Positions 1 to 47,231 of a stretch of DNA of 64,000 bases are shown here, in pieces. How positions within the stretch are numbered: position 1 is the stretch's first letter; each line of letters starts with the position of its first letter. Made by a program: the position numbers and the translations under genes. The notes beneath the pieces were generated by a model. It worked only from the letters and a program-made list of their open reading frames with translations, searched no databases and was not told the DNA's origin. Origin of the DNA: Cymodocea nodosa (lineage: Eukaryota; Streptophyta; Magnoliopsida; Alismatales; Cymodoceaceae); assembly GCA_036874045.1 (NCBI GenBank), contig CM072338.1:15770501-15834500 (forward strand). Direction: 5' to 3'.

Positions 1-1065
1 AATTTTATGTGAAAATAATATGTTTTGGTTACATTCTTTTAACCATTGATTTTTACATTTTTTCCCCATAATCTCTCTTCTTACAAAGAATAGGTTTTGG
101 GGGGTCTGATGGAATTCAACTAATAAAAAAGAAAATTGTTAAATTTAGTTTGAATGTGATTAGTATGTATAATATTGAAGGAAAAAAAGTAGAAATTTAT
201 TAACATAAAAATAATTAAAATTATCTTTAACGTTTCATGATCTCTGACCTCTACCCTTCGAAATCAACCTTCTCTCAAGCCTAACGTCTTCATCTTGACT
301 TGTGAAGTTGAAGAACATTCGTCATTGTTGTCGTGTCGCCTAAAGTTGACTCTTCCTCACCCTTTCATTGTTGTTGCGTTGTTGCCTTATGTTCCTTTGA
401 TTGGATCACACTCATTCCTTTCCTTGCTATCGCATCTATCGTTGACGTTGCATCTCGCTCTTGCTCATCAACAAGGAACCATTCGTTGTTGTCGCTGTAG
501 TTGTCCCCCTCCTTGCTGTCACATCCATCATTGTCGTCGCATCTCGCTTTTGCTCGTCAACTAGGAACCATCCGTCACATTCGTCGTTGCTGCCACATCT
601 TGCTCGTCAACCAAGAACCATCTGTCACTGCCGCCACATTCGTCCCCCTCCTTGGTGTTGCATCCATCATTGTCGCTGCATCTCGCTCTTGGTTGTCAAC
701 CATGAACCATTCGTCGTTGACATCACAATTGTCGTTGTCGTTGCATCTCGCTCTCGCTTGTTGCATCCTTAGTGGTAGTTGTTGGCATGACAACTTTCAT
801 TTATCAAAGTATAATAGAAAACTAGTATTTTTATCTTTAACTTGTCATTTTCAATATTTTGCATGCATTCATTAATCATTTATTGATGTGATTCGTAAGG
901 TAATTCTGCTTGATATTGTTTTGCATTTATTGTTTGGCATAGGTTATTTAATTCATTAACCATTTTTCATTAATCTCATAATCTTCTATCAGAGTAGTTA
1001 ATTAATATTTGTTCTTATGTATTAAATGACTACTCTTGATAGAGGAAGGGTAACAGAGGATGTTT
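1..1065. other. Left flank, no supported gene
   Basis: AT-rich DNA with a C/T-rich low-complexity block in the middle (the minisatellite at 440-765). Open frames in this block exist only because the repeat lacks stops in several frames at once; none has a recognisable domain. I see no RNA gene or splice-consistent exon. Confidence 0.6.
440..765. repeat. Degenerate minisatellite
   Basis: A motif of the form CATCTCGCTCTTGCTCGTCA followed by ACnAGGAACCATTCGTC recurs at about 450, 540, 598, 680 and 745. It is interspersed with TCGTCGTTG-type triplet-like runs and a CCCCCTCCTTG block seen twice (about 510 and 645). Spacing is irregular (about 55-95 bp), so this is a diverged tandem or interspersed repeat rather than a gene. 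It resembles the low-complexity ends of some non-autonomous transposons, but I cannot assign a family. Confidence 0.5.
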
Positions 1066-1075
1066 GGGGTTGTTA

Positions 1076-2985
1076 ACTTTTGTTTTTAAACTTATTTAAT
1101 TTGTCTTTATACTTATATCAATAATTACTTTTAGAAGTAAACAAACAAACTTTCACACAAATTAGAGATTAATTACAATTTGTATTTTAACTATAAGTAC
1201 ACAGTGTATATTATATTTATGTGCAAGTTCCGATCGATCTCTCAAAGATTGAGTAAGAATTATGTACTGTTTCAATTTTTATATTAGAGTTTATATATGT
1301 TTAGTAAGCACTCTGTTGAGTTATAGTTAACATAACAAACTTAGTTCGTTGAATTATGTCTAACTCAACGGACTGACCTCATGGATTTAAGTTAACTCCA
1401 TAAGCCTATTTTTTCAGTTAAATACTGCTATTTACAAAGGAATTCAGCCAACTATTGGGTGGTTCCACAGATTGTAAATAACATCAATTAAGTTCTTTAA
1501 TGTTAGTTAATATTAGATTTATCATTAAACAACACTAATATTCAAATATTTCAAATAGTAACCATTAAAATCTTTAAGTATTTGAAACGAATCAATTTCA
1601 GTAAACAATAATACTATTTTCTATTTTCTGAATCAAACAAACATAAAATATTCACAATACTGACAATGATAACATTAATCATAATACAAAACAAACAATA
1701 CTATACTTTAATACTAAATGTAAACACAGATAATTTGTTGATTTTGGTATTTTTGTTTTAATATGTTCTTGAAGATGAATGAAAGATGAAATGTAAAAAT
1801 CTTTATCGATAGTAAAAACTTCTGTCACTACATGCGTGCGATTACACTACTGAAAATTTAATCACTTACAATCTTGCCTCCTTTTCCTATAGAATCGCAA
1901 ATCCAAAATTGTAAGATGATCTCTTTAGCATATTGGCATCAACCCGAAACTAAGGTTAGAAGCTTTACGATTTCTTAAGATATGAGTCGGTGCTTGGTGA
2001 AAATGACTTCCATTCCTGCAACGCAATCACTCCTCATAGTAGTTGTCAGTCACCGTGTTTAGCTCGGAATTGACCCAATATCAAGAAAGTATCCTCACAA
2101 ACCTCTGATAGTTGGTGATTTTGGTGGTGGTGTGGAGCTTCAGGAAACTTTCGACGTTGTCTGTAGTTAGCAAGGTCTACCTCTGCACACACCCTTTATT
2201 CGTCTTTCTCCTCTTCTTTTATATTTATTTCAATAGTAACTACTTCTACTTAGATGATCGATTGAATTTTTTTCATTTATATCAACGATGGTGATTTCTT
2301 TTTCCTTCCACGAGTGAATTCTTGTGTGATACGTGTAATCGTGGTTTTCCTTTGAATGTCTTGTTTCTACAACTGTTACAATGACATATTAAAAAATAAA
2401 TAGTTCGTGGAGTTACAGATAACTCAATGGACTTACTTTGTTGATTTAACTATAAAACACGTACAATAAAAAAATAACTTATAAGCTACTAATACAATGC
2501 ATTACCTTAGTGTATATTCAAGTAACTCAACGTGTATAGTTATGCTAACTTAACGAGTTAAGCATGTACATCTCACGTGATATAATAAAACATTTAAATT
2601 CAACACGTGCATAATTCTAATTTAACGAGTTCAAATATACAACTTACGGTTTTTTCTCACTAACTCAAGGAGTTGTTATTGTGTATCTGAATATTCTTTT
2701 AGTGTTAAAACATAGTTGTTTGGTACTTTAAATATAACTCTTCGAAATAATAGAAAATTCAGATACTTAAGAATTAAAAAACTTATAATTCATCGACAGT
2801 TCAGAAATGTACTTAATTAACATTAATTCCCTGAAATTATGTAGATTCCTTCATTAAAGCATATAATAGTGCAATTATAACATAATGGCTTAATTCTCAT
2901 ATGATAAGCTAAATATTATGCAATTAACCATCATTTAACTGTTAATATTATGCACGTTTTCATTCTAAACAGAGGATGAAGTTAT
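1076..2985. other. Non-coding left part of the Harbinger element
   Basis: AT-rich sequence with no gene. It contains many scattered copies of a short word related to TAACTCAACG/CGTTGAGTTA in both orientations (for example near 1320, 1365, 1390, 2410, 2520, 2545, 2625, 2665). Subterminal short repeats of this kind are commonly transposase binding sites in DNA transposons; that reading is inference. Confidence 0.4.
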
Positions 2986-3949
2986 ATGACTTGGAATGCT
3001 GATGCAGATGCATTCTTTTTAGATATTTTGTTAGAAGTATTAAATGAGGAAAATAAAAAAACCCAAGATGGAAAGATAAAAGGGAGCACTTGGGATGAAG
3101 TAGTTGAAAAATACAATAATAGAAGAAATGCATATATTATAAAGAAGAACGTGAAAAATTACTTAAAGACATGACAAATTTATCGTAACTACTCCAAAAT
3201 TGCAAATGAGTAGATGATGATAAAATTTCATACAAGAGTATACTGACATAGATGAAGAGATATGGAAGGAGTTTATTAAGGTTTGATTTTTATTTACATA
3301 CTTTAAGATTATGCCAATTGTAATATATTTTTTTAATATATATTGTAATTTTTTGTAGGGATATCTAGAATGTGAAAGCTGTAAGGGAAAACCATGTTTG
3401 ATTTATGAGGAATTACAACTAATTTTTGAAAGTACTATGGCTAGTGGAAATATGTCTAGATAGGCAAAAGAAGTAGATATTGTACCAAATATTCAAGTTC
3501 CAGATACATTTACTCTAGACATTACACAAGATGGAATGGACATCGATTCTGATATACCTCCTAGTTTAGGAGAAATTGCACATGCTCCATTGGAGTAGAG
3601 GAAAAAGGGGAAGCAAGCACGCCCTCATGTAGAATGTTTGAAAGATACATCACAAACTTTTCTTACTTTGTGTGAACAATATACTGTTAATGTTGAGATA
3701 CGTAATGAACAAATAAGAGAGATGGTTAGGATACAAAAGAAGATGGTTGGCATAAGAAAAGAAATATTTGCATGGAAGAAGGAAATGTTTGCATGACAAA
3801 AGAAGTTTGAGTCTTTTTTAGATGAAACTATTGCAACAATATTTGAGATTGAAGATCTATCTGTGACTGATTGACATAAAGCTACTCAATTATTTCAAAA
3901 GCAAGAAATCAGTAAAATATTTCTATCAATTTCAAAAGAAATGCGATAA
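2986..3949 (+). pseudogene. Harbinger ORF1, Myb/SANT-like DNA-binding protein (broken)
   Basis: The first 62 codons give a Myb/SANT-like domain (WNADADAFFLDILLE, then a K-ST-WD-VV motif) typical of the plant Harbinger ORF1 protein, the DNA-binding partner that helps load the transposase. The frame then breaks at about 3174. It resumes through an AT-rich spacer or intron at about 3283-3358 and continues in one frame with three isolated stops to a natural-looking end, with Lys/Glu-rich helices (IREMVRIQKKMVGIRKEIF). The order and stop-only damage suggest slow decay of a once complete gene. Not expected to be functional. Confidence 0.6.
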
Positions 3950-4185
3950 GTATAGTTAAAGTTTCACTTAGAAAAGATGGAAGACTAAAGATGATTTACA
4001 TGTTTATTTTTTGTATTAGATGTATGATGTAACTACTTTTTGTTTGGACTTGAAATGTAGAATGATATTATGTCGGATGTTTGTTTATCATATTTTGTTA
4101 TATTCTATTAATTGTGGAATGATTTCATGTAGTATGTTTATTTGTATTACAACCTTGTAATATGTTTGAATATGAAATTTTATAG

Positions 4186-5474
4186 GTGACGATGAATTTT
4201 GAAGAGGATTTTGACGAACTAGTGAATGACACATTGGTGTTATTTGAAGAAGAGAAAGAACATGCTAGAAGAAAGCGAAGACGTCTACTTACTTTTTGGA
4301 ATATTTTAGTAGGGATTGCAAGTACCTCAATTTTGTTTTCAAGTACAAGTCGTATTTATAGTAAAGAAGGTGCAGATTATATAAGAAGATTACTAGATTT
4401 TTCTTTACCGCATTAAGTTTACAATTGTCAAAAAATTTATAGAATAAGTCAAAGTGTTTTCAAGGGTTTTTGTGAATTAATGAAGAGGGAAGAAGTCCTG
4501 AAAGATACCAACAATATCAGTGTAGAAGAGAAGTTTGCTATGTTCCTTGTAATAGTTGGGCAAAATCAAAGGTATGAAGTAACTACAGAACGATTTAGTT
4601 GATCAAGTTGGATAGTTAGTAAATACTTTAATGAAGTCTTGAATGTTGTATTATGACTAAATCATGTTCTTCTAGTAAGACCTTCATCTGAAACACTAAG
4701 TCAAATTCATCAAGATTCAAATGTGTACCCATATTTTAAGGTACATTTCTACACCTTTGTAGTTTCCTTATCTTTAATGTTATTTTAATCAATATCAAAA
4801 TAAAAATACATGTTTATAGGATTGCATTGGAGCTATTGATGGTACACATATTAAAGTAACTATTTATGGACAAGAAACAGCAATATTTAGGAACATGAAA
4901 GGTGAATTATCTCAAAATGTAATGGCAGCATGTAATTTTGATATGGAATTTACATATATTTTAGTTGGTTGAAAAGTATCAACTACTGATGTTCATATTC
5001 TCCAAGATGTAGTTACTAAACCTAATGGTTTTCAAGTTCCACCAAGTAAATGTGTTTTCTACTTCTAAAAGTTATGAAGACATCACCATACTAATATTTT
5101 TTTATATAGGTAAGTTTTACTTAGTTGATGCTGGATATCCAAATCGACCAGAATATATTTGTCCATATCGAGGTGTAAGATACTATCTATTTGATTATGT
5201 TAATGATAGAGTTCCTCGTAATGCTGTAGAAAATTTCAACTACAGACATTCATAACTAAGAATAATCATTGAGCATACATTTGGAATTGTGAAACATCGA
5301 TTCTCAATATTACATGGTCAAATGTCATATCTATATGAAACACAAGTGAAGATTATCATCACATGTTTTTTGCTCCATAATTTTATTTGTAAGAGTTATA
5401 AAGAAGATTTACTTGAAGACTTGCAAGATGAGTTGGAAGAGTTAAATATTATTGATGACATACAATCAATATGA
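4186..5474 (+). pseudogene. Harbinger DDE transposase (broken)
   Basis: Conserved blocks of the DDE_Tnp_4/HARBI1 family follow in order: an N-terminal helix-turn-helix region with EEKFAMFL-type motif near 4530, DCIGAIDGTHI near 4820 (first catalytic Asp), YLVDAGYPN near 5125 (second Asp), IIEHTFGIVKHRF near 5268 (catalytic Glu) and LLHNFI near 5374. All three acidic residues are still encoded. However, there are in-frame stops (about 4414, 4600, 4654, 4969, 5253), and AT-rich gaps at about 4743-4818 and 5047-5110 look like spliced introns. This is a recently degraded copy and not an active gene. Confidence 0.7.
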
Positions 5475-5848
5475 GAGATACATATGAAAAGCAATGCACA
5501 GGTTTGAATGACTCAAGAACAAAGAAAAGAAATGACAGATAAGATGTAATAAGATATGATAATAGCAATGTAGGATGGAAGAACTACTTGATATTATTTA
5601 GTATTATAATATTTGAATTAAGATATATTTGTATTTTTTGAATATTAGTTGTAATAAATAATTAAATTTCTTTTTTTCTAATATTTTCTTTTTTTAAAAA
5701 AATATTAGTTGTAATAAACTTTTATCAGAATTTATATCAAAACTTTCCATTCTACACTAAATTCTTTTCATAATTTTATTTTTCCTTTTGATTATAAATT
5801 TTCCTTTTTTCTTTTGGTCAAAATTTTACATCATACACTAACAACCCC

Positions 5849-8397
5849 TTTGTTGTTTTAGCCTCCCCTTGTTGTGTGGGTTTCAGCATTTTTATCAATT
5901 TCCATGATTTGCACCTAAATTTGTTGTGTCTTGGAATTTTGTTGCATCTTCCACTATTTTTTTATCGTTTCTTTAATCATTTCTAGTTTGATTTAAATCT
6001 TTGACAAGGGATTAGGCTTCATCCTAGAGCAGTTCCAAACGTCCTCTACCAGGCTGAGGTATTCATTTTGATAAAGCCATTGTTTATAGGGTTTAGGGTG
6101 GGGTGTACTATAATAATATCTAGGGCGTGTATTTGCAAGATTAGAATATGGTTTGAGATCATCCTTGCCTTGCCCACACTGGCAGGCACATCTTGAAAAT
6201 ATGAATTCCCAGGAAGAATTGAATAAGAATCTGAAGATGGTATCTATTAAAATGTATATATGTATGTAAAACGAAAACAATAAAAATCATAACCCCAAAG
6301 TTAAAACATGTAAAATTCTGAAAAAGATTTACTGCATATAATTGCATTTTGAGGTGAGTTACCTTCTCTCTCTTTCTCTTCCTCTGTATTTCTCCTTCTT
6401 TGCTTTCTGTAAGAACTTTTGATTCTAGTCCAAGATTACGTATGTAAATGGAACAGATACGATATAAGTATAGGTTTATTCGTTTCTTGGCTTGCATTGA
6501 AGATGCATGTGAACAATTAGGTGGTACCTGCAAGTTAATGGTCGCTAAAGTGGAAATATCTTTACCCATACGTATATTAAAGAAGAAGGCAGACGGTGAG
6601 TAGAAATCTGCCTCATCTTCAGACATTTCTAGGATACATATGAAATTACATTATGTTAATATAAAATAATGGTTGGATCTCTATGCCATTCATGATGTAA
6701 TTTTCGTCGAATTAATGGACTAAAAATCGTATATTAATAACTAACTAACTAACTAACTAACTAATAGATATTTATTGCCAACGGTTGTACAAATATTATT
6801 TTTAGTTAAAGTTATTAAGACTAACCAGATCATTGGTTTTATCTTGATCATGGTCAGTAAAACCTAATCAAACAAATAAAAAAAAAAAGAACAACTGCAA
6901 AAATCGTGAACTTTCTAAGATGGTCACACTAATTTTCAAATCCAATTTTTTTTATAAAAGTTAAATTTTAGATGTGGAATTAGCAGTATGTACAGTTTTC
7001 TTAAAATGGAAATTTAGCACATAATATATTATATTAGAAAATAAGCATTAAAATAACAAAAATTCTAATTAAACTACAAGAATTTGGTGTCTACAGAAAT
7101 CTTTCCACTGTGCTCACAAGATAAATGATCAATCGGCCGGAGCACATAAGGTATATCAACAAACTTTATTAAATTACCATTAGATAGTTTCAATTGCTTT
7201 TTTCCCATAAAATGGTTAAGTTTGAAATTTATTGGTATCCCCATAAAATTATGGTGCCCATGTAGATATTATAGCCTCAAGCTTACTTTTATTAATAGAG
7301 AAGATGTTCTGGTCTTCGGAGGTTTGACATTTGGGCACTCAAAATCTAAGAGAAGAAATTTGAAGAATTAAATATTCTCTTGTCAAACAAAATATGATCC
7401 ACTGTCTTCTAATTCTTTACACAAATTTGTATTAATTAACTAGCATTAAATTGATCACTAACTGATCCAAGTGAGCCAACACATTTCTTAAAATTTAGTT
7501 ACAAAAAGTTGTGTCCAAATGTCAACAAATGGAAGGGGGGGGGGACCATATCCCTTCATAGGATAAGTGAGAATAAAGTAACGCACCCATGCCCAACCTG
7601 TAAGCTTCCTTTCTTTTTTCTTCCTTGTAGATTTTGAATTTGAGGAAATTTAAAGTTATGATCAAATAGATGGCAGGAGATTTTGGTACACGATCTTGTA
7701 TAACCAACCTATATAAGCTTCCATTGTTTAAAGGTTTCTTTTGATGTACCAATCTTAAATGCCTCTTGCTTGGTTTTGAAATTTCACATAGCTATGACAT
7801 TTCATTTGATCAAGAGTGGTGGGAGTGGTCATACTTCTCTTTTGATAAATGTAAAAATTACTAATGCATTTGACAGCAAGTTGACCATGGACTACTACTA
7901 ATGCAGAGGTCTGTCTCTGTTAAGCCACCAACACTTCTTTCTAGTGATGGTACCCAACTCTACACTCAAGTCATTTCTACTGCTACTCCTCAGTTCTATT
8001 AAACCATTCATGTTCTTCTTTTTTCAAACACTACAGGAGTTCAACGTTACTTAAAAATACTATAAATAATTATTTTGTAAATTCGATCATTAAATTAAAA
8101 TTTATTAATGATAAAGATTACATCTAAAATAAATGTTCGTAAAAGAGAGACATTTATTTGTTTTAGACGTAACATTTATCGTTGATAGATTTTAGATTAA
8201 TATATCTAAATTATAAAATGAACATCCTTGTTACTTTTTTGCTATAAATATCTACAATATTGTAATGTCCGTTAAAGGATAAAGCAAGGTAACAGATTAA
8301 TTTTTCAACAATATTAGTGATTTATATGTAATAAAAATAATTTTTTTCCTTTTTTATAAAATTAAGATGATATTTTCTGCATATTTCAAATGTTTCA
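5849..8397. other. Intergenic region upstream of callose synthase, no supported gene
   Basis: AT-rich sequence. Antisense open frames at 5993-6626 contain a short stretch that looks protein-like (around CQCGQGKDDLKPYSNLANTR), but I could not place it in a family and it has no splice-consistent partners. A (TAAC)n microsatellite lies at 6739-6764 and a G9 run near 7540. I see nothing else nameable here. Confidence 0.5.
6739..6764. repeat. (TAAC)n microsatellite
   Basis: About six tandem copies of the tetranucleotide TAAC/CTAA. Seen directly; no functional implication. Confidence 0.9.
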
Positions 8398-8571
8398 TTC
8401 CTACGAAATTTAAAAGATTTCGTTATGATCTCTCGTGTCAAAAAGTAAATTATTTAAATGGAGGAAGAAAAAAGAAGAAGAAGAAGGGAGTATAGATTGG
8501 AAGGGAAGGGAAAGGAGAATGCGGGGTCCACCACGAAAAGGCACACGCGCAACAAAACCACGTCCGCCCAC

Positions 8572-8577
8572 CACGTG
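8572..8577 (+). promoter_or_regulatory. G-box/ABRE-like element upstream of callose synthase
   Basis: CACGTG followed by TC gives the core ACGTGTC, which matches both the plant G-box and the ABA-responsive element consensus. It lies about 320 bp upstream of the callose synthase start codon in a GC-rich stretch that departs sharply from the AT-rich upstream DNA. Being a hexamer it could occur by chance; the promoter position makes it plausible. Confidence 0.4.
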
Positions 8578-8639
8578 TCCGATATGTCCAGCCTGTCGCC
8601 CTGTGGGCCCCATGACCCTCTTCCCTCCATTTCCTCGTC

Positions 8640-8710
8640 CTCCACCGTTTTTCTTCTCGGTCTCGTCTCGTCTCGTCTCCCTCCCTCCCTCCCTCCCTCC
8701 CTCCCATTCA
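8640..8710 (+). promoter_or_regulatory. Pyrimidine tract (Y-patch) in probable callose synthase core promoter or 5' leader
   Basis: (TCTCG)n passes into (CTCC)n at about 8660-8705, a C/T-only run typical of plant TATA-less core promoters and 5' leaders. No TATA box lies at a suitable distance. The start codon is about 190 bp downstream. Confidence 0.4.
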
Positions 8711-8897
8711 TTCCGCCACAGACCTCGCGCCTCCTCTCCCTCCGCCCTTTTCCCTCCCAAACGAGGGCACCATCAACGCCGACGACTAGCGCAGAGAAGA
8801 TCTAGAATTCCACCATCACCGCCACCACCTCCTCCGATCTCTCCTAGTAGGCGAAACCCCCACGCCTGCTGGATCGAGGACGCCGCGCGTCGTCGGA

Positions 8898-45576
<36,679 letters not shown>

Positions 45577-46373
45577 GCTCTTTGATGTCTATATTGCTAT
45601 TTTTTCACTGGAAAGCCATTGTTTTGTATTATGAACACGGTGATATAGATTTTATTTTTTGTAAGTGGTTTTTTTTTGATAGAGTTGACTGTGTACGTGT
45701 ATGTAGAGGATGTAAACCACTAAGCTCTATTCTTTGTCTTGCCGTTATAGTTTTTTCATATGCATCCATGAAGAGTATACTTGTTTGAAACCAAGAATGC
45801 GATCGACATTCTCTTCCAACGCTAATCAATTAATACGTACAGAACCAAAAGCAATACAGGTTGTGCCCAAAGCTTTATTTTACTACGTTTCATACGTCAA
45901 CGGGTAAACACTTCCTTTAGCTTTATTCAAACACGAATGCTTCCCATTCATATCTTTTTATAGGATATTTTATTCATCCAATAATAATGTCTTATCGCTG
46001 TATTACTTTTACCCATTTGTGAAAATAAATTAAAAATAATGGGTAAAAAGTGTAGATTTAGTGTATGAGGTTTTGTCTACAAAAAAAATTAAAGTCTATA
46101 TATATGTTTTAAAGAATGAGATTTTTTTCTTAATCTTCGAACCAATACGAAATAAATTTACTATTTTTATCGTAAATTCAAAACCTGTAAGAAAATCAAT
46201 ATTCAAAATTCACGAAAAAATTTAAGTTAAAAAAAATAATTTCATAAGAAAAATAAAAAGATACTGCAATATTTTTTTTTTTTAAAAAAAATGAATTTGA
46301 AACACTGCTGAAATCTGAGCCGTCCCAAATTCAATTTCAGGGAAACTCCAAACCCCTCGGCTAGTGGAAGTTA
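45577..46373. other. Callose synthase 3' flank and MAM33-like gene 5' flank
   Basis: The first ~250 bp are the probable callose synthase 3' UTR. The rest is AT-rich intergenic DNA with A- and T-runs near 46,090 and 46,270. No gene. The two genes are tandem on the plus strand with about 840 bp between coding sequences. Confidence 0.6.
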
Positions 46374-46382
46374 AAACCCTAA
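46374..46382 (+). promoter_or_regulatory. Telo-box (AAACCCTAA) upstream of MAM33-like gene
   Basis: AAACCCTAA lies about 35 bp upstream of the start codon, in the expected 5' leader or transcription-start zone. Telo-boxes are frequent in plant promoters of translation and organelle-biogenesis genes expressed in growing tissue. Confidence 0.5.
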
Positions 46383-46416
46383 ACGCCTAAATCAGCTTCC
46401 CCTTCTCCGTCCGTTC

Positions 46417-47231
46417 ATGGCTCTCCGTCTCCTCTGCAACTCACGACGGGCGCTGCGGTACATGTCCCACGTCGCCGAGATGCGGAAGTCCGCCTTCCGT
46501 GAGAACCTCCTGCGCATCCTCCGGACGGAGATCGACTACGAGCTCGATCTCCGACACCCCAGAGAAGTAAAACCCACCCCATGTTTCTCTCTTATTTCCA
46601 TCTCTGGCCCTCCCTCCTTTTATCGATCGATCTCGTCCCTGATGTTCGTTCGCTTCGATCCTTCCAGCCCGCGAAGGAATTCGGCTCCTTCACGGTGGAC
46701 TTCCGCCCTGGGAAGCAGTACGTCCAACTGACGAAGCGACACGCGGATCGGGAGGACATCAAGATCGATCTCACCTTGTTCGACGGGTTCGTGTCGAGCT
46801 CGCCCGACGCGAAGGCCGATGACCCGGGCGGAGACGTCAAGCTCCACCTCAGCTTCATCGTGGACGTGACCAAGGACGTGGACGAACGCATGCTCCAGTT
46901 CGTGTGCTCCGCCTGGCCTGACTCGTTGATCATACACAAGGTCTTCGTCCGCCGGCCCAGCGTTCCGCCCTTGCGCCCTTTCATGGGGCCCGACTTCAAG
47001 TGAGTCAATAGACGGTTCCGTGGTGGATTACCGATTGCCTTGGTTTCTGGTCCTCCTTTTTCTGCGTGCAGGGAGCTGGACGCGGAACTCCAGGAAGCTT
47101 TGATGGCGTACCTGAGGGAGCGTGGGATAGACGACGACCTCGCCGCTTTCTTGCACGACTACGTTGCGAACAAGGATGTGTGCGAGCACATTCGCTGGTT
47201 GGGAAATGTCAAAGCCCACATCGAGAAGTAG
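46417..47231 (+). CDS. Mitochondrial glycoprotein family protein (MAM33/p32-like)
   Basis: Three exons: 46417-46566, 46668-46999, 47072-47231, giving 642 nt and 213 residues. The N terminus is Arg/Ser/Leu-rich without early acidic residues (MALRLLCNSRRALRY), a mitochondrial targeting signal. Next comes the family core with FTVDFRPGKQYVQLTKRH, acidic segments, VKLHLSFIVDVTK, MLQFVCSAWPDSL and the C-terminal helices LQEALMAYLRERGIDDDL, FLHDYVANKD and WLGNVKAHIEK. Members form doughnut-shaped acidic trimers in the mitochondrial matrix and have been linked to oxidative phosphorylation and matrix RNA or protein handling; the plant role of this paralogue is not deducible here. Exons are strongly GC-rich against AT-rich flanks. 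The ATG is the first in frame after the telo-box and begins the presequence. Confidence 0.88.

Larger units (their letters stand above)
1066..5848 (+). mobile_element. Degenerate PIF/Harbinger DNA transposon
   Basis: The element carries the two genes diagnostic of PIF/Harbinger in the usual order on the plus strand: a Myb/SANT-like ORF1 (2986-3949) and a DDE transposase (4186-5474). Both are interrupted by stops. Proposed ends are a perfect 10-bp inverted repeat: GGGGTTGTTA at 1066-1075 and its complement TAACAACCCC at 5839-5848. The flanking trinucleotide is TTT on both sides, whereas the family normally duplicates TTA or TAA, so the exact boundaries are uncertain. The proteins are clear, the ends are inferred. 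The 1.9 kb between the left end and ORF1 holds no recognisable gene. Confidence 0.6.

Noticed and set aside
6159..6626. 155-codon antisense frame
   Set aside because: Mixed content with no family match that I can support and no splice partners; kept only as a note in the intergenic entry.
46592..47008. Antisense open frames of 105-138 codons
   Set aside because: Shadows of the GC-rich MAM33-like exon 2; no domain, and the sense frame is clearly conserved.
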